64,000 nucleotides of DNA, from contig NZ_LT899436.1 of assembly GCF_900198195.1 (NCBI RefSeq), positions 4,492,001-4,556,000 on the forward strand, given 5' to 3'. This DNA comes from Tenacibaculum jejuense. Its GTDB lineage: Bacteria > Bacteroidota > Bacteroidia > Flavobacteriales > Flavobacteriaceae. A program made the translations under genes and the position numbers. Below the pieces are notes generated by a model. The model was not told where the DNA came from, did not search any database, and was given only the letters and a program-made list of their open reading frames with translations. Positions 1 to 8,521 of this stretch are shown piece by piece (position 1 is the first letter of the stretch; the number at the start of each line of letters is the position of its first letter).

Positions 1-1765
1 CGGAACAGTTGAAGATCTATTAGGGAGAATTGGTGAAGATGGTACTGGTAAAGATTGGGACTATGTTGATGGATGGGCTTACAGAAAAGACGGACAAGGA
101 CCAAGTGCTACTTTTAATCCAAATGAATGGACATTTAGCGGCCCAAACGCTCTTGATGGATGTGATAAAAGTGACGACTCTGGAACAAATGCTGACTGTT
201 CTTCTGTATTTCCTGTTGGAACATACGCTGGAACAGCTTCTACAGAACCTTCATTAACAATTAGTTCTCCTTCAAACGGATCTACAATATCTTTTACTGA
301 TATTGCAACAGTTAAATTTTCTGTAAACAATTTTAATGTTGCTGCTGGTGGTTCAGGAGATGGTTATATAAAATGGACATTGAATAGCGTAGCTCAGGCT
401 GATAAATTTGATACAGATGATATCACTTTTGCTACTACGGGAGGAACTACTTATGAAGTATTTATCGAGTTGGTTGATAATGCCGGAAATGCTTTATCAA
501 CTCCAGTAAATCAAACAATTTCTTTTACTGTAGGATTTCCTTGTGATATACAAGTAAGTACAATTACTACGTCATGTGTTGCAGAAACTTCTGGTGTAGA
601 TACTTATAATGTTTCTATCGATTTTACAGGAGGAGGAACTTCTACATATACGTTAACTGCTGATAATGGAGCAGTAGGTGGAGATAATCCTTCAATGATG
701 GCTTCTGGTACAATTACCATTACGGGAATTACTGAAGGAACAAATATTGTTTTCACCGTTAAAGGTGATACTAGCAATAGTAGTTGTGATTTCACAAGAA
801 ACATTTCTAGTCCAACTTGTAAAGCTCTACCTTTTATTGAAACTTTTGATTATGCTGATGCTGCTGTTTTATCTAATCAAGTGAATTGGGAAAGTACAAA
901 TTCTGGAGATGATATCGTTATTTCTTCTGGAAATTTAGATTATAGTGGTTTAAAGGCTTCTGAAGGGAATAAAGTTATTTTTGATGGTTCAGGAGCTGAA
1001 TCTTTTACTAAGTTCACTAATATTTCAACAGGTACAGTTTACAGTTCATTCTTACTAAAAGTATCAGCTTTTCAAACTGGAAGTCCTGACCTAACTGACG
1101 GAGGTTATTTTGCTGGTTTAGCAGCAACTACAACATCTTACGATGCTAGATTATGGGTTAGACCAAATCCAGACACTAGTGGAACTACATTTGATATTGG
1201 TTTTGGACCAGAAAGTTCAAATCCTCCTTTTACAACATCTACTTATAATTTAGGAGATGTATTATTTATCGTAATGGCTTACGATTTAGATAATGAAGTA
1301 GTGAGTTTATGGATTAATCCAGACAGTGCGACTTTTGAAGGAGCTGCACCTACTCCAGATTTAGGAGGTAACGATCCTAGTGCACCATCTTTTATCAATA
1401 CTTTTATATTAAGACAGGATTCAACAAACGAAACACCAACTATAGAAATTGATGAATTAAGAATTGCTACTACCTGGGCTGAAGTTACTCCTAAAGATAA
1501 TTCTACAGCTTCTATAATAGAAAATGAAATAGATGGTTTTGGAGTGTATCCTAACCCAACAAATAATAAAACATTCACTCTTACTTCTGCTTCTGTTGAT
1601 GTAAAAGACATTCAAATCTTTAATATGATTGGTAAGAAAGTATACGAAACTTCAATTTCTGGAACTAAAAAGGATGTAAATGTTTCATCTATTGGTTCAG
1701 GAATGTATATCTTAAAAGTAGTAGAATCTAACAAGATAGCTACACAAAGATTAATTATAAAATAA
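1..1765 (+). CDS. Secreted lamin-tail-domain protein with T9SS sorting domain (3' part)
   Basis: The frame is open from base 2, so the gene starts before the window; the first ATG at 380 is internal. About 587 residues are visible. The first 85 codons look like the end of a lamin-tail domain (WDYVDGWAYR, then NEWTFSG and a Cys pair). They are followed by Ig-like beta domains and a lectin-like region (from about ETFDYADA to IDELRIATTW). The last ~75 residues form a T9SS type A sorting domain, beginning FGVYPNPTNN and ending in a basic RLIIK tail. The protein is therefore exported by Sec, moved across the outer membrane by T9SS and probably anchored or released. Catalytic domains, if any, lie upstream of the window. 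In this family the lamin-tail domain often accompanies secreted nucleases, but none is visible here. Confidence 0.88.
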   Translation, partial: GTVEDLLGRIGEDGTGKDWDYVDGWAYRKDGQGPSATFNPNEWTFSGPNALDGCDKSDDSGTNADCSSVFPVGTYAGTASTEPSLTISSPSNGSTISFTDIATVKFSVNNFNVAAGGSGDGYIKWTLNSVAQADKFDTDDITFATTGGTTYEVFIELVDNAGNALSTPVNQTISFTVGFPCDIQVSTITTSCVAETSGVDTYNVSIDFTGGGTSTYTLTADNGAVGGDNPSMMASGTITITGITEGTNIVFTVKGDTSNSSCDFTRNISSPTCKALPFIETFDYADAAVLSNQVNWESTNSGDDIVISSGNLDYSGLKASEGNKVIFDGSGAESFTKFTNISTGTVYSSFLLKVSAFQTGSPDLTDGGYFAGLAATTTSYDARLWVRPNPDTSGTTFDIGFGPESSNPPFTTSTYNLGDVLFIVMAYDLDNEVVSLWINPDSATFEGAAPTPDLGGNDPSAPSFINTFILRQDSTNETPTIEIDELRIATTWAEVTPKDNSTASIIENEIDGFGVYPNPTNNKTFTLTSASVDVKDIQIFNMIGKKVYETSISGTKKDVNVSSIGSGMYILKVVESNKIATQRLIIK

Positions 1766-1791
1766 GAAATATACTTTTAAACAAAGTAATG

Positions 1792-1818
1792 AAAAGAGAG
1801 GTTTTAGCCTCTCTTTTT
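1792..1818 (+). terminator. Rho-independent terminator
   Basis: The stem AAAAGAGAGG/CCTCTCTTTT closes a 6-nt loop and is followed by T residues. It lies 27 nt after the stop codon of the secreted T9SS protein. Confidence 0.85.
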
Positions 1819-1849
1819 CATTTATAAAAAACATAGTATCTTTCTTTTC

Positions 1850-2473
1850 ATGAAAAAAGTTTTCTTTCTAATTCTTGTTTTATCGGTGACTATTGGATTT
1901 TCTCAATCTAATTACAAAAATTTCAAAAAGCTTTCTTCTCCTAAGAAATGGTGGGTTGTTTTCCATCCTTTTAAAGCAAAAAAAGCTTTGGAAATTTCTA
2001 AAGAGGCTAGTCGAGTTTCAGATAGTATTCGAAAAACTGATTTATTAGATCGTGATCATGCTGGTGGACAAGTAGATGCCTTTAGACATGCATATTGGAT
2101 GGCTAGATTACGTCAGGAAATTGGAAAATCTGCCGCAAGATCTCTTGGTAAAGCACACGAGAAAGAAAATTATTTAATGTATAAGAAGCGAAAATTAGAA
2201 GAAGGTGTTGTTCCTGATGAGATTTCTTCTGAAATGGATTTATTTAACAATGATGTTGGTCTTACATTAACCGTAAAAAATTGTAAAACTTCAAAAATTG
2301 GTTTGATTCATAAAGTTGCAAATGCTATTAAAAAAGGCAAAATGAAAGTCATCAAGAAAAACAAAAAAGGCGAGTTTTTAATGTGTGATGGAAAACTAAT
2401 TGAATCCAACTCATTAAAAGGAAAATGGAAAAACAATAAATGTTTGGTTGATTCAAACTACAAGAGAAATTAA
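1850..2473 (+). CDS. Secreted DUF6973-like protein
   Basis: A 207-residue protein with a clear signal peptide (MKKVFFLILVLSVTIGFSQS, cleavage near FSQ). The mature part has a DHAGGQVDAFRHAYW motif at about residues 65-80 followed by an alpha-helical stretch ending in DLFNNDVGL. This matches what I recall of DUF6973, a domain of unknown function in secreted bacterial proteins. The C-terminal half is lysine-rich (KKGKMKVIKKNKKG). A TATCTTTC element 5 nt before the ATG resembles a -7 box. The 3' end overlaps the convergent AlbA_2 gene by 4 nt. Function unknown; the family name is from memory, so moderately certain. Confidence 0.75.
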   Translation: MKKVFFLILVLSVTIGFSQSNYKNFKKLSSPKKWWVVFHPFKAKKALEISKEASRVSDSIRKTDLLDRDHAGGQVDAFRHAYWMARLRQEIGKSAARSLGKAHEKENYLMYKKRKLEEGVVPDEISSEMDLFNNDVGLTLTVKNCKTSKIGLIHKVANAIKKGKMKVIKKNKKGEFLMCDGKLIESNSLKGKWKNNKCLVDSNYKRN

Positions 2474-3609
2474 TGATATTTTACTTTTCTAAGTACTCTA
2501 TTTACTTCCTTATATTTTATGTAAGTCGTTTTATCTTCTAGATTTTTAATATAATCTTTTGCTTTTTCTAATTGTTCTCTAGCATCTAAAAATCCATTTA
2601 AATAACAGATTAAATAGTTGTTGGGTAATCGATGAACATCTTCATGTTCTGTTACAGATAAAGGAATATTATTTTCAATATTGTTAACTATATTATTGCT
2701 ATTCTCGTAAATATGATTAATAATCTTACTATCGTAAGTCGGAGGCTCGAATAAAAACTCTTTGATAATATCTAGCTTTCCGTTGTTTTTAAAATGAACA
2801 ATGGTTTTCTCTAAAGGATATTTTACCTCGTCTTTTTCTAAACCTAAAGTTATATATTCAATAATTATAAATGAGTGATGGTTTATTTTGATTTTTACTT
2901 CATCTAATGCTGAATAGAAAAGCTGTACTTGCTCATTGATTAATTCAATATCAACTCTAGAATAAAACTCTTCTTCATTTACCATTGTTTTTTTTCCTGC
3001 CCAACATAAAACAAATTGTTCCTTAAAGACTTTATATTTCGGATGATATTCCTCTTTGTGTCTATTAAAAAAATCGAAAACTCCATCGAGTGTTAGTTCA
3101 ATATTATTTCTAGCATTTTTCTCAATAGACTCTACAATTTCTCTATTACTGTTGGGGAGTTTAAATTCTTCCAACAATGGCATTGAATTACTTCCTCTTC
3201 TGTAAAAGACAGTTCCTCTAGGATATTTCCATATAAACTTAGATAAATGAGAAATTTTCTCTTTAGGATGAATGGTAACTAATCCTATAACTTTATATCG
3301 AGGCAAACCTGGAAAAGGTATGTTTTCGTATTGAATATTGGGTGGATTTATTAAATAGGCGTTGACTAAATTTTGAATTTTACTATCATCAAAAAAGTCA
3401 ACACCTATTACTTCATTATCTTCATCACGAATACCTATTAAGATATATGAATTATTTTCTGGATTAGAATTAGATAAGGCGCATATATGTTTTATAAACT
3501 TTGCTTTTCCTTCTTTACTACCTAATGAAAGTCGTTGTTTTTTATCGTAAAAACTATTTTCATCATTATGAGAAAGCAAATTCTTAATTAGCAGCCTTTT
3601 ATTAATCAT
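2470..3609 (-). CDS. AlbA_2 (Schlafen-type) domain protein
   Basis: A 379-residue protein. The N-terminal ~110 residues carry an AlbA_2/Schlafen AAA_4-like fold signature (E/DSFYDKKQRLSLGSKEGKAKFIKHICALSN, then SYILIGIRDEDNEVIGVD), often seen in putative regulators or nucleic-acid-binding proteins. The rest (helical, with HHSFIIIEYITLGLEKDE) matches nothing I recognise. It is the third gene of a minus-strand run: the aldo/keto reductase stop lies 1 nt upstream of its start. The link to the two oxidoreductases may be only transcriptional. No signal peptide or membrane segment, so probably cytoplasmic. Confidence 0.75.
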   Translation of the reverse strand: MINKRLLIKNLLSHNDENSFYDKKQRLSLGSKEGKAKFIKHICALSNSNPENNSYILIGIRDEDNEVIGVDFFDDSKIQNLVNAYLINPPNIQYENIPFPGLPRYKVIGLVTIHPKEKISHLSKFIWKYPRGTVFYRRGSNSMPLLEEFKLPNSNREIVESIEKNARNNIELTLDGVFDFFNRHKEEYHPKYKVFKEQFVLCWAGKKTMVNEEEFYSRVDIELINEQVQLFYSALDEVKIKINHHSFIIIEYITLGLEKDEVKYPLEKTIVHFKNNGKLDIIKEFLFEPPTYDSKIINHIYENSNNIVNNIENNIPLSVTEHEDVHRLPNNYLICYLNGFLDAREQLEKAKDYIKNLEDKTTYIKYKEVNRVLRKVKYH

Positions 3610-3610
3610 A

Positions 3611-4483
3611 TTAAGCTACTTTGTGACCTCTACTAGCCTCATAAAGCACGAACCAATCTTGTAAATCTAGATTAATTTGTAAAGCTTGATTTGACATTTT
3701 TATTCTTTCTTTATTCGATGTACCAATAACCGGAGCAACATTACAAGGATGTTTTAAAATCCAAGCTAATAATAACTGATCGCTTGTTGCATTATACTTC
3801 TCGCACATTGGTTTTAAAACCTGTTGAACTCTCTCTGCTTGCTCAGTTTCTAAACCAAAGAAACCTCCTAGAGGACTCCAACTCATCACTTTCATATCTT
3901 CTTTAATTAGATAATCTAAAGTACCTTGATCTATTGCTGAGTTTTGAACCAACGAAAACTCTAATTGATTACATGTTAATGGAGTTTTCTTCTTTAACAA
4001 CTCCATTTGACTTGCAGTAAAATTTGAAACTCCAAAATCTATAATTTTTCCTTCTTCCTGAAGTTTAACAACTGCCTCATTAATTTCTTCAGATTGCATT
4101 AAAGGACTTGGCCTGTGTAACAGTAAAACATCTAAATAATCTGTTTTTAAATTCTTTAAAGATTGTTCTACACTCCAAATGATATATTCTTTAGAATAAT
4201 CATAAAACTTCACTCTGTTATCAGGTCTTTCTTCCGTGATGTATTGAATTCCGCATTTAGATATCAACTGAACTTGTTCTCGTTCTATACCACTTTCAGC
4301 AAATGCTTTTCCAAAAGCTGCTTCAGTTGTATATCCACCATAAATATCTGCATGATCGAAAGTAATATTTCCTTCTTCAACACAAAAATGTATAAGATCG
4401 GTCATTTCTTTAGTCGAGAAGTTTTTACCCCATATACCCCAAGACATACAGCCTATTATAATATCTGATAATTTAGTTTTCAT
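3611..4483 (-). CDS. Aldo/keto reductase (YdhF-like)
   Basis: A 290-residue NAD(P)H-dependent oxidoreductase of the aldo/keto reductase family. The catalytic tetrad is visible: Asp43 and Tyr48 in FDHADIYGG, Lys76 in LISKCG and His123 in LLLHRPSP. The late NADP-binding region reads PVIGTSNKERI. Substrate unknown; it presumably reduces small carbonyls in the cytoplasm. The start overlaps the stop of the upstream short-chain dehydrogenase by 11 nt, so translation is probably coupled, and the AlbA_2 gene follows after 1 nt. Confidence 0.93.
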   Translation of the reverse strand: MKTKLSDIIIGCMSWGIWGKNFSTKEMTDLIHFCVEEGNITFDHADIYGGYTTEAAFGKAFAESGIEREQVQLISKCGIQYITEERPDNRVKFYDYSKEYIIWSVEQSLKNLKTDYLDVLLLHRPSPLMQSEEINEAVVKLQEEGKIIDFGVSNFTASQMELLKKKTPLTCNQLEFSLVQNSAIDQGTLDYLIKEDMKVMSWSPLGGFFGLETEQAERVQQVLKPMCEKYNATSDQLLLAWILKHPCNVAPVIGTSNKERIKMSNQALQINLDLQDWFVLYEASRGHKVA

Positions 4484-5228
4484 TCTTATTTAACATTGTA
4501 GCACTTGCTTGTGCAGTTGGATAAACGATTAAATCTTCTATGTTTACATGATATGGTCTTGTAACTACAAAATGAATGATATCTGCAATATCTTCAGCTT
4601 GAAGTGCCTTGTAACCTTTATAAACTTGCTTTGCTCTTTCTGAATCTCCTTTAAAACGAACATCAGAAAATTCTGTTTCTACTAAACCTGGATGAATTCC
4701 ACTTACACGGATGTTGTATTGATTTAAATCTAATCGCATTGATTTATTTAACGCATTTACTGCAAATTTTGAAGCACAATATACATTTCCGTTCAGGTAT
4801 ACTTCTTTCCCAGCAATAGATCCAATATTTACAATGAAACCTTGGTTTCTATCTATCATTGTTGGAATTATTGCTTTAGAAACATATAACAAGCCTTTTA
4901 CATTACCATCAATCATAGCATCCCAATCATCTAAACTACCTTCTTGAATTGAATGTAATCCGTGGGCATTTCCTGCATTATTAATTAAAATATCTATCGC
5001 TTTAAATTCTGATGGAATACTCTCAATAGCTTTAAAAACATCCTCTCTAAAACGCACATCGAATTGAAGTGTGTGTACTTTGGTTTGTTTTGATAGCTCT
5101 TTTTCTAATTCATTTAATTTTTCTGATCTTCTACCACATAAAATTAAATTATAATTCTGTTCTGCAAATAAATACGCACAAGCTTTACCTATTCCAGATG
5201 TAGCACCAGTAATTAGTACGGTTGACAT
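4473..5228 (-). CDS. Short-chain dehydrogenase/reductase (YdfG-like)
   Basis: A 251-residue classical SDR. It has the cofactor motif TGATSGIG at residues 7-14, NNAG at 83-86, and catalytic Ser137, Tyr150 and Lys154 (YCASK). The presence of GRR after the second strand favours NADP(H). The length and the IEDLIVYPTAQAS end match the YdfG/serine 3-dehydrogenase-like subgroup, whose members reduce 3-hydroxy acids and related carbonyls; the actual substrate is not clear. It is the first gene of the three-gene minus-strand operon with the aldo/keto reductase and the AlbA_2 protein. Confidence 0.93.
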   Translation of the reverse strand: MSTVLITGATSGIGKACAYLFAEQNYNLILCGRRSEKLNELEKELSKQTKVHTLQFDVRFREDVFKAIESIPSEFKAIDILINNAGNAHGLHSIQEGSLDDWDAMIDGNVKGLLYVSKAIIPTMIDRNQGFIVNIGSIAGKEVYLNGNVYCASKFAVNALNKSMRLDLNQYNIRVSGIHPGLVETEFSDVRFKGDSERAKQVYKGYKALQAEDIADIIHFVVTRPYHVNIEDLIVYPTAQASATMLNKNEN

Positions 5229-5289
5229 AAATTTTATTATTTACTATAAAAGTAAAACTTTTAATGTAAACCTTAGGTTATATAAAGAG

Positions 5290-5311
5290 AAAAACCGCCC
5301 TCCTGGGGCGG
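5290..5311 (-). terminator. Terminator after the lipoprotein gene
   Basis: On the minus strand the stem CCGCCC/GGGCGG with a 5-nt loop is followed by a run of T. An outer AGAGA/TCTCT pairing can extend it. It ends transcription from the lipoprotein gene at 5365-6297. Confidence 0.8.
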
Positions 5312-5320
5312 CATCTCTAA

Positions 5321-5342
5321 TTGGTTATTTGAGAATAACCAA
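5321..5342. repeat. Perfect 9-bp inverted repeat
   Basis: TTGGTTATT and AATAACCAA surround a TGAG loop, next to the terminator at 5290-5311. With it this forms a double hairpin downstream of the lipoprotein gene. It may be part of the terminator or an mRNA-stabilising element. Confidence 0.6.
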
Positions 5343-5364
5343 CCAAAAATCAACTAACCAAACT

Positions 5365-6297
5365 TTATTTTAATACTTTTCTTGTAATTTCTTTTCTTTT
5401 TATTTTAGTACGTTTTCTATTACTATTCCTTACTGGTTTTTTAGAACCATTTGCATTTTCTCCTTTTAAGAATTGAATATATCCTCTACCTCTGAAAACA
5501 TATACTGTTTGTGTATTTAAATGGAACAATTCTATCTCTCCATCATTTACAACGCTCAATTCAAACTCCTCAGTATCTCCTCCGTCATAATTTAGTGTTA
5601 AAAACTTTAGATTGTCATAATCTATAATATTGTCTACAGTATATCCACCTACAAAGTCCCAATTAATAGAAGCAAGATTTGTGCCAAATGCGTCATGAGA
5701 CGAATAAAAAGTTGTATTGTTTTCTGGAGTAAATTGTAAAAAATGCTCAGCATCAAATGGATTTGGTGCTCCGTTTCTTGTTTCTACTCTTTCCCAAGCA
5801 ATATATTCTTGTAAAAAGAACTCTATATTGTCATAAAACAACTTGTCATAATCAAAATTATTTCTCTGATATCCTATTAAAAAATAACTCACGTTATTAT
5901 TTAAATCATTCAATCGAATTTCATTATTGCTCAATTCTATAACTTCAAAACTATAATCACCATCTTGTGTATGAAACGTTTCTATCACTCCATCATCAAA
6001 AGTTCTATAACTCCCTACATTGATTCCTAAACCATTTCCTGTTTGACCAATGTCAACAATATTATTGTTTGCATACATATTTCCGTTTAAAAAAGAAACT
6101 GTGAAAGCTTTAGATAAAAATGGAATTTCTGCGCTTCCTTGTGTTCTATGAAAATCTACATACCATAAATCATAACCAGAAACAATTGCTTCTGTAGGCA
6201 CAATATTATCTACAATGATTTCTTCATTTCTTACAACACAAGAAGTTAAAGTTGTGGCGGCTACAAATAGCGTTAAAAGTAATTTTAATGTTTTCAT
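5365..6297 (-). CDS. Flavobacterial lipoprotein of unknown function
   Basis: A 310-residue protein with a lipoprotein signal (MKTLKLLLTLFVAATTLTSC, Cys20). After the Cys come acidic and aromatic residues, then a beta-rich repeated fold (SYDLWYVDFHRTQG-like start). The C-terminal ~35 residues are strikingly basic (KRTKIKRKEITRKVLK), perhaps for binding DNA, polysaccharide or anionic lipid. I recall relatives of this family being labelled nicotinic acid mononucleotide adenylyltransferase in databases, but no nucleotidyltransferase motif is present and that name should not be trusted. It stands alone and ends at a strong terminator. Confidence 0.75.
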   Translation of the reverse strand: MKTLKLLLTLFVAATTLTSCVVRNEEIIVDNIVPTEAIVSGYDLWYVDFHRTQGSAEIPFLSKAFTVSFLNGNMYANNNIVDIGQTGNGLGINVGSYRTFDDGVIETFHTQDGDYSFEVIELSNNEIRLNDLNNNVSYFLIGYQRNNFDYDKLFYDNIEFFLQEYIAWERVETRNGAPNPFDAEHFLQFTPENNTTFYSSHDAFGTNLASINWDFVGGYTVDNIIDYDNLKFLTLNYDGGDTEEFELSVVNDGEIELFHLNTQTVYVFRGRGYIQFLKGENANGSKKPVRNSNRKRTKIKRKEITRKVLK

Positions 6298-6352
6298 AAG
6301 TTTAAGTTTTACGGTTATGTAAAAAGTATTTTCAAAATGTGTGCCAAAAAAT

Positions 6353-6376
6353 AAAACCGCTCTTTCGAACGGCTTT
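6353..6376 (-). terminator. Terminator after the small lipoprotein gene
   Basis: AAAACCG and CGGCTTT pair (one wobble on the minus strand), followed on the minus strand by TTATTTTTT. It lies 27 nt past the stop of the lipoprotein gene at 6403. Confidence 0.7.
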
Positions 6377-6402
6377 ATTTTTTTGTGTTTTCGCTTTGTT
6401 TT

Positions 6403-6885
6403 CTATTGAAAAAGCACCTGTTTTCCTTGAGTTAACCCACTGTATTTAAAATACTTTACCCGACCATCTTCTATATAACTTATCACAACTTCATTTCCAT
6501 CTAATTTAAACGGAAAATCTTCTTTTGCTGCATCTTTTGGAACTGTGTTTCCATATTCATTTCTAGGATCATCGTGTAATTGTAAATCATCTGACTGATT
6601 TCTAAACTGCCCTAATATTGAAGTTTCGCTTCCGTTACCTTTCTTGTAACTAACTGTTGCCTTTCTTCCACGATAAAAGATATGTTCAAATTTTACTTTT
6701 TGTTCAGAAGAATATACAAGGTTAATGTTTACTCCAGAAACACCTCGTACACCTCCTACCCAACTTGTGTACGTTCCAGATAGAATCTTAAAAGGTGGTT
6801 TTTTTTCAAATTGATAGCTTCCACAACTAACAATTGCTAAAATAAAAAGTGGGAAAATTATCTTTTTAGTCTTAATTATCTTCAT
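6403..6885 (-). CDS. Small hypothetical lipoprotein
   Basis: A 160-residue protein starting MKIIKTKK with a lipobox (LAIVSC, then GS). A longer reading from TTG at 6900 adds five residues but is less likely than this ATG, which places the lysines directly before the hydrophobic stretch. The mature part is beta-rich and polar with no recognised domain (GTYTSWVGGVRGVSGVN near its start). An exact TAAATTTG -7 element lies at 6930-6937 on this strand. It has no operon partner; function unknown. Confidence 0.7.
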   Translation of the reverse strand: MKIIKTKKIIFPLFILAIVSCGSYQFEKKPPFKILSGTYTSWVGGVRGVSGVNINLVYSSEQKVKFEHIFYRGRKATVSYKKGNGSETSILGQFRNQSDDLQLHDDPRNEYGNTVPKDAAKEDFPFKLDGNEVVISYIEDGRVKYFKYSGLTQGKQVLFQ

Positions 6886-6965
6886 AATATGTATTTTCAA
6901 AATGTTTTTTCAAGGATCATACCAATGTACAAATTTAAATGAAACCTTTTTTATAGTTTTAACGC

Positions 6966-8075
6966 ATGATACAACTAAGTTATTGGGAAATTAAAGAATG
7001 GTTTACAAATGTAGACTATACCATAGTTGGTAGTGGAATTGTTGGATTAAATTGTGCTTTGCAGTTAAAACAACAATTTCCAAAATCAAATATTTTAATT
7101 GTAGAAAAAGGTATTTTACCACACGGTGCAAGCACTAAAAATGCTGGGTTTGCTTGTTTTGGAAGTTTATCTGAACTTGTTGATGATTTACAAAATCATA
7201 CAGAAGATGAAGTATTGGGTTTAGTTAAAAAACGTTGGAATGGTTTACAATTATTACGAAAAAACTTAGGTGATAAAAACATTGATTTTCAACAAAACAA
7301 AGGTTTTGAATTGTTTCAAAACAAGGAACTTTTAGATGGTTGTTTATCTCAAAAAGAAACAATTAATAAGTTACTTTCAGGTGTTTTTGATACTCCCGTA
7401 TTTTCAACATCAAGCAATACTTTTAACTTCAAAAAAATTGAAGAAAAATATATTATAAATAATTATGAAGGCCAGATTGATACAGGAAAAATGATGCATG
7501 AACTTCTTAAAAAAGTTCAATCACTTGGAGTTAAAATCATCAATAATATTACTGTTGAGGAAATTCAAGATCACAAAAACGCTGTTCATATTAAAACTAA
7601 CTTACTAAGCTTTAACTCAAATAAAGTTTTTATCGCTACAAATGGATTTTCTAAAACTTTATTAAATGAGGATATTAAGCCAGCTAGAGCTCAAGTTTTA
7701 ATTACAAAGCCTATTAAAAACCTTCATATTAAAGGAACTTTTCATTTAGACAAAGGATATTATTATTTTAGAAATATTAATGATCGTATTTTGTTTGGAG
7801 GTGGTAGAAATTTAGATTTTAAAACTGAAGAAACCACTGAGTTTTCTCTAACAGAATTGATTCAAAAGAAATTAGAAGAAATTTTAAAAGATACTATTTT
7901 ACCAAATACCGCTTTTGAAATTGATCATCGATGGAGTGGAATTATGGGAATAGGAAACCAGAAAAAAAGCATTGTAAAACCAATATCAGAAAATGTATTT
8001 TGCGGAATACGATTAGGAGGAATGGGTGTTGCTATTGGTAGTTTAATCGGACAAGAATTAGCGGATTTAGTATGA
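6966..8075 (+). CDS. FAD-dependent oxidoreductase (DAO family)
   Basis: A 369-residue flavoprotein of the D-amino-acid oxidase fold. The ADP-binding motif is YTIVGSGIVGLNCAL at residues 19-33, with an acidic strand end (IVEKG). The DAO-type C-terminal flavin contact reads IRLGGMGVAIGS. The GAST-KNAGFACFGS segment is typical of glycine oxidase-like proteins. It probably oxidises a primary or secondary amine or a 2-hydroxy acid in the cytoplasm; substrate unknown. Its stop overlaps the start of the Gre-like gene (ATGA), so the two are co-translated. Confidence 0.88.
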   Translation: MIQLSYWEIKEWFTNVDYTIVGSGIVGLNCALQLKQQFPKSNILIVEKGILPHGASTKNAGFACFGSLSELVDDLQNHTEDEVLGLVKKRWNGLQLLRKNLGDKNIDFQQNKGFELFQNKELLDGCLSQKETINKLLSGVFDTPVFSTSSNTFNFKKIEEKYIINNYEGQIDTGKMMHELLKKVQSLGVKIINNITVEEIQDHKNAVHIKTNLLSFNSNKVFIATNGFSKTLLNEDIKPARAQVLITKPIKNLHIKGTFHLDKGYYYFRNINDRILFGGGRNLDFKTEETTEFSLTELIQKKLEEILKDTILPNTAFEIDHRWSGIMGIGNQKKSIVKPISENVFCGIRLGGMGVAIGSLIGQELADLV

Positions 8076-8521
8076 GTATAAAAGAAAAACTATATCAAGA
8101 ATGTGTTTTTTATGTTGAAAAACGAGAACGAACAATTCAAGAAATTATAAGTTCAAACAAAAAAGCATTACTTTCTGAAACCAAAAGTTCGGCTGGTGAC
8201 AAGCATGAAACTGGACGAGCTATGCTGCAATTAGAAATGGAAAAAGCTAGCCAGCAAATTGCTGTCGTACAACAAATGAAAGAAACTTTAGCTAAAGTTG
8301 ATACTGCTAATTCTCACGATTTAGTCCGTTTAGGTAGTGTTATTATCACCGAAAAGATGAATTATTTTATCGCAATAAGCTTAGGTAAAACAACCGTTGA
8401 CAACAAAGATTATTTTATTATCTCTAGTTCTTCTCCAATTGGAAGAATATTCTTGGGTAAAAAGGAAGGCGATAAAGTTGTTTTCAATGGAAATTCGATA
8501 ACAATACAATCTATTCTCTAA
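8072..8521 (+). CDS. GreA/GreB C-terminal-domain-like protein
   Basis: A 149-residue protein. The N-terminal ~70 residues are helical, with KERTIQE and a lysine-rich HETGRAMLQLEMEKA stretch that looks like a short coiled coil. The C-terminal half ends SSSSPIGRIFLGKKEGDKVVFNG, which resembles the C-terminal FKBP-like domain of GreA/GreB (SPIARALIGKKEGDEV). It may bind RNA polymerase like Rnk or Gre factors, though the acidic finger tip of true Gre factors is not obvious. It overlaps the flavoprotein by 4 nt and the convergent ABC gene by 11 nt. Confidence 0.75.
   Translation: MSIKEKLYQECVFYVEKRERTIQEIISSNKKALLSETKSSAGDKHETGRAMLQLEMEKASQQIAVVQQMKETLAKVDTANSHDLVRLGSVIITEKMNYFIAISLGKTTVDNKDYFIISSSSPIGRIFLGKKEGDKVVFNGNSITIQSIL

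Noticed and set aside
30..257. Short plus-strand ORF at the start of the window
   Set aside because: It is a shifted frame of the T9SS protein, whose real frame is open from base 2 and has recognisable lamin-tail sequence.
6886..6900. TTG start adding five residues to the small lipoprotein
   Set aside because: The ATG at 6885 gives a normal lipoprotein signal; the TTG version only adds residues before it.
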